From contig PMST01000180.1 of NCBI GenBank assembly GCA_003168295.1, positions 26,866 through 32,497 of the forward strand: DNA of 5,632 nt. Direction: 5' to 3'. Below, piece after piece: positions 4,145 to 5,632 of this stretch (position 1 is its first letter; each line of letters starts with the position of its first letter). Position numbers and translations under genes: made by a program. The DNA is from Actinomycetota bacterium. GTDB taxonomy: Bacteria; Actinomycetota; Actinomycetes; Streptosporangiales; Streptosporangiaceae. The notes under the pieces are model-generated. The model saw only the letters and a list, made by a program, of their open reading frames with translations. It ran no database searches and was not told the DNA's origin.

Positions 4145-5632
4145 CTAGAGCAGCGGGTCCCCCGTGCTGGTCATGGCGGGGCTGTCCGCGTCCGCGCTGT
4201 ACGCGCTCTGCAGCGGGAAGTGGCAGGCCGCGACGTGGCCGGGGCCGAAGGAGCGCAACATGGGCTCCTCGGCCGCGCAGCGTTCCTGCGCGAACGGGCA
4301 CCTGGTGCGGAACCTGCACCCGGACGGCGGGTTCACCGGGCTGGGCAGTTCGCCCCTGATCGCGGCGCCCTTCTTGGCCCGCTCCGCGGTCGGCTTGGGC
4401 ACTGGGATGGTGGCGATCAGGCCCGCCGTGTAGGGATGCGCGGCACGCTCGTAGATGTCCTGCCCGGAGCCGAGCTCGACCAGCTTGCCCAGGTACATGA
4501 CGCCGATCTGGTCGGCCATGTACTTGACCACCGCCAGGTCGTGCGAGATCACCACGTAGGTCAGGCCATGCGTGGACTGCAGGCGCTTCATCAGGTTCAG
4601 CACCTGCGCCCTGATCGACACGTCGAGCGCGCTGACCGGCTCGTCGGCCACGATGAGCCTCGGGTTCAGGGTGAGTGCCCGAGCCAGCCCGATGCGCTGC
4701 CGCTGGCCGCCGGAAAACTCGTGCGGGTAGCGCTCCACCGCGGTCCGCGGCAGGCCGACCTCGCCGAGCAGTTCGAACACGCGGTCCCGCTGGGCCCGCT
4801 TGCCGCCCAGGTGCTGGATGGCCAGGGGCTCTCCGATAATCGCTCCGACCCGCATCCTCGGGTCGAGCGAGGAGTGCGGATCCTGGAACATGAGCTGCAG
4901 GTCGCGGCGCTTGCGCCGCAAGTCGCCGCCCCGCAGCTTGGAGACGTCCACGCCGGCGAGCGTGACCGAGCCGGAGTTCGGCTTCTCCAGTGCCACGATT
5001 AGCTTGCCGATCGTGGTCTTGCCGCATCCCGACTCGCCGACCAGGCCGAACGTGGTTCCGGCCGGCACCGAGAAGGACACGTCCGACACGGCGTGGACGG
5101 CCCCCACCTTTCGCTGCAGGACCGCGCCCGCGGTGATGGGAAATTCCTTCACCAGGTGGCGCAGCTCGAGCAGCGGGGCGATGCCGTCGCCGTTCGCCGC
5201 GACCGCCTCGACCTTGCGTGCCGCCACCTCGAGCCGGCCGTCGGCCGTCACCTCGAGGCCGGCCGCCACCACGATGGCTTCGGCTTGCCGGGTTTCCTCG
5301 GGAACTTGCCTGCTCGCCGACGCGACGTCCGCCAGCGGGGCGTCGTCGGCGAGACCGACCTTGTCGCTGGCGGAAGCTTCCCGCATGCTCTCAGTGTCCG
5401 AGCCAGCCAGGCCGGTGCTCGCCGCGTCCGGCCCGCTCGCGCCGATCACGGCCAGCGCCAGCGGCCCATCTACCGGGTGCCAGCAGGAGAACCTGTGCTC
5501 GTAGGTCTTGCCGGATAGCGAGGGTTCGTCGGTGCGGCACTTGTCCGAGGCCCGGGAACACCTGGCCGCAAACCGGCAGCCCTGCGGCGGGTGCGACAGA
5601 TCGGGCGGCAGGCCGGGAATGGCGTGCAGCGC
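4145..5632 (-). CDS. Fused oligopeptide/dipeptide ABC transporter ATPase (DppD-DppF type), 5' end beyond the window
   Basis: The last 495 residues are visible; the frame stays open to the right edge. Numbering from the edge, residues 1-53 are the end of a first ATPase unit, an oligopeptide/dipeptide transporter C-terminal (oligo_HPY) motif: IPGLPP, then Cys19, Cys25, Cys32 and Cys50. Residues about 54-152 are an Ala/Asp/Glu-rich linker with no stop codon. From about 153 comes a complete second ABC ATPase: Walker A GESGCGKT (199-206), Q-loop Gln250, signature SGGQR (307-311), Walker B LIVADE (326-331), H-loop His364, and a second C-terminal motif with Cys439, Cys445, Cys452 and Cys470. It should act on the cytoplasmic face of the membrane, powering peptide uptake with permease and substrate-binding subunits that are presumably encoded further right. 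Tandem fused ATPases of this class are known (GsiA, mycobacterial OppD). A GTG at 5449 or ATG at 5386 could be mistaken for the start of a separate DppF, but the upstream unit runs on in the same frame. Confidence 0.92.
   Translation of the reverse strand, partial: ALHAIPGLPPDLSHPPQGCRFAARCSRASDKCRTDEPSLSGKTYEHRFSCWHPVDGPLALAVIGASGPDAASTGLAGSDTESMREASASDKVGLADDAPLADVASASRQVPEETRQAEAIVVAAGLEVTADGRLEVAARKVEAVAANGDGIAPLLELRHLVKEFPITAGAVLQRKVGAVHAVSDVSFSVPAGTTFGLVGESGCGKTTIGKLIVALEKPNSGSVTLAGVDVSKLRGGDLRRKRRDLQLMFQDPHSSLDPRMRVGAIIGEPLAIQHLGGKRAQRDRVFELLGEVGLPRTAVERYPHEFSGGQRQRIGLARALTLNPRLIVADEPVSALDVSIRAQVLNLMKRLQSTHGLTYVVISHDLAVVKYMADQIGVMYLGKLVELGSGQDIYERAAHPYTAGLIATIPVPKPTAERAKKGAAIRGELPSPVNPPSGCRFRTRCPFAQERCAAEEPMLRSFGPGHVAACHFPLQSAYSADADSPAMTSTGDPLL

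Noticed and set aside
4220..5002. Long + strand open frame opposite the ABC ATPase gene
   Set aside because: Antisense shadow; the opposite strand carries a complete set of ABC motifs.
3978..5027. Long minus-strand open frame overlapping the ABC ATPase in another frame
   Set aside because: Arg/Ala/Gly-rich composition without motifs, and it runs across the intergenic promoter region into the FHA gene.

Overview
The window is GC-rich throughout, with NNG/NNC-biased codons and GTG as well as ATG starts. The gene set is actinobacterial: PAC2 protein, SCO1664-like protein, DUF3090 protein, MSMEG_4193-type histidine phosphatase and a DUF1707-FHA protein. The best guess is a filamentous, Streptosporangiales- or Frankia-like actinomycete. 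The order-level guess is weak and rests mainly on the G-tract repeats.

Layout: positions 1-73 hold a striking G-tract/C-tract repeat. Positions 74-224 are a leader region with a TATAAA box and two Shine-Dalgarno-like stretches. A PAC2 family gene follows on the + strand; its conserved N-terminus is only recovered if translation begins at an ATC codon near 225, because the frame has no ATG, GTG or TTG between its upstream stop at 105 and position 318. It converges on a four-gene minus-strand cluster ending at 1134. Read in its own direction the cluster is: DUF1707-FHA protein (4056-3289), histidine phosphatase (3277-2513), DUF3090 zinc-motif protein (2508-1948) and SCO1664-like kinase-fold protein (1955-1134). 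Junctions are +11 nt, +4 nt and an 8-nt overlap, so this is almost certainly one operon. A TTGCTC-17-GATACT promoter ends 6 nt before the first ATG, which suggests a leaderless transcript. Upstream of it, after a GC hairpin, is the 3' part of an oligopeptide/dipeptide ABC transporter ATPase gene that runs off the right edge.

Points of most interest: (1) a second copy of the G-tract repeat lies, inverted, inside the SCO1664-like gene and is translated in frame as a Gly/Pro-rich insert in the N-lobe of the kinase fold; (2) the PAC2 gene appears to lack a canonical start codon; (3) the ABC gene is a DppD-DppF type fusion, with both C-terminal four-cysteine motifs having identical spacing; (4) the operon combines a phosphopeptide-reader domain, a phosphatase-fold protein and a kinase-fold protein, and could be a phospho-signalling module. 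Point 4 is inference only.
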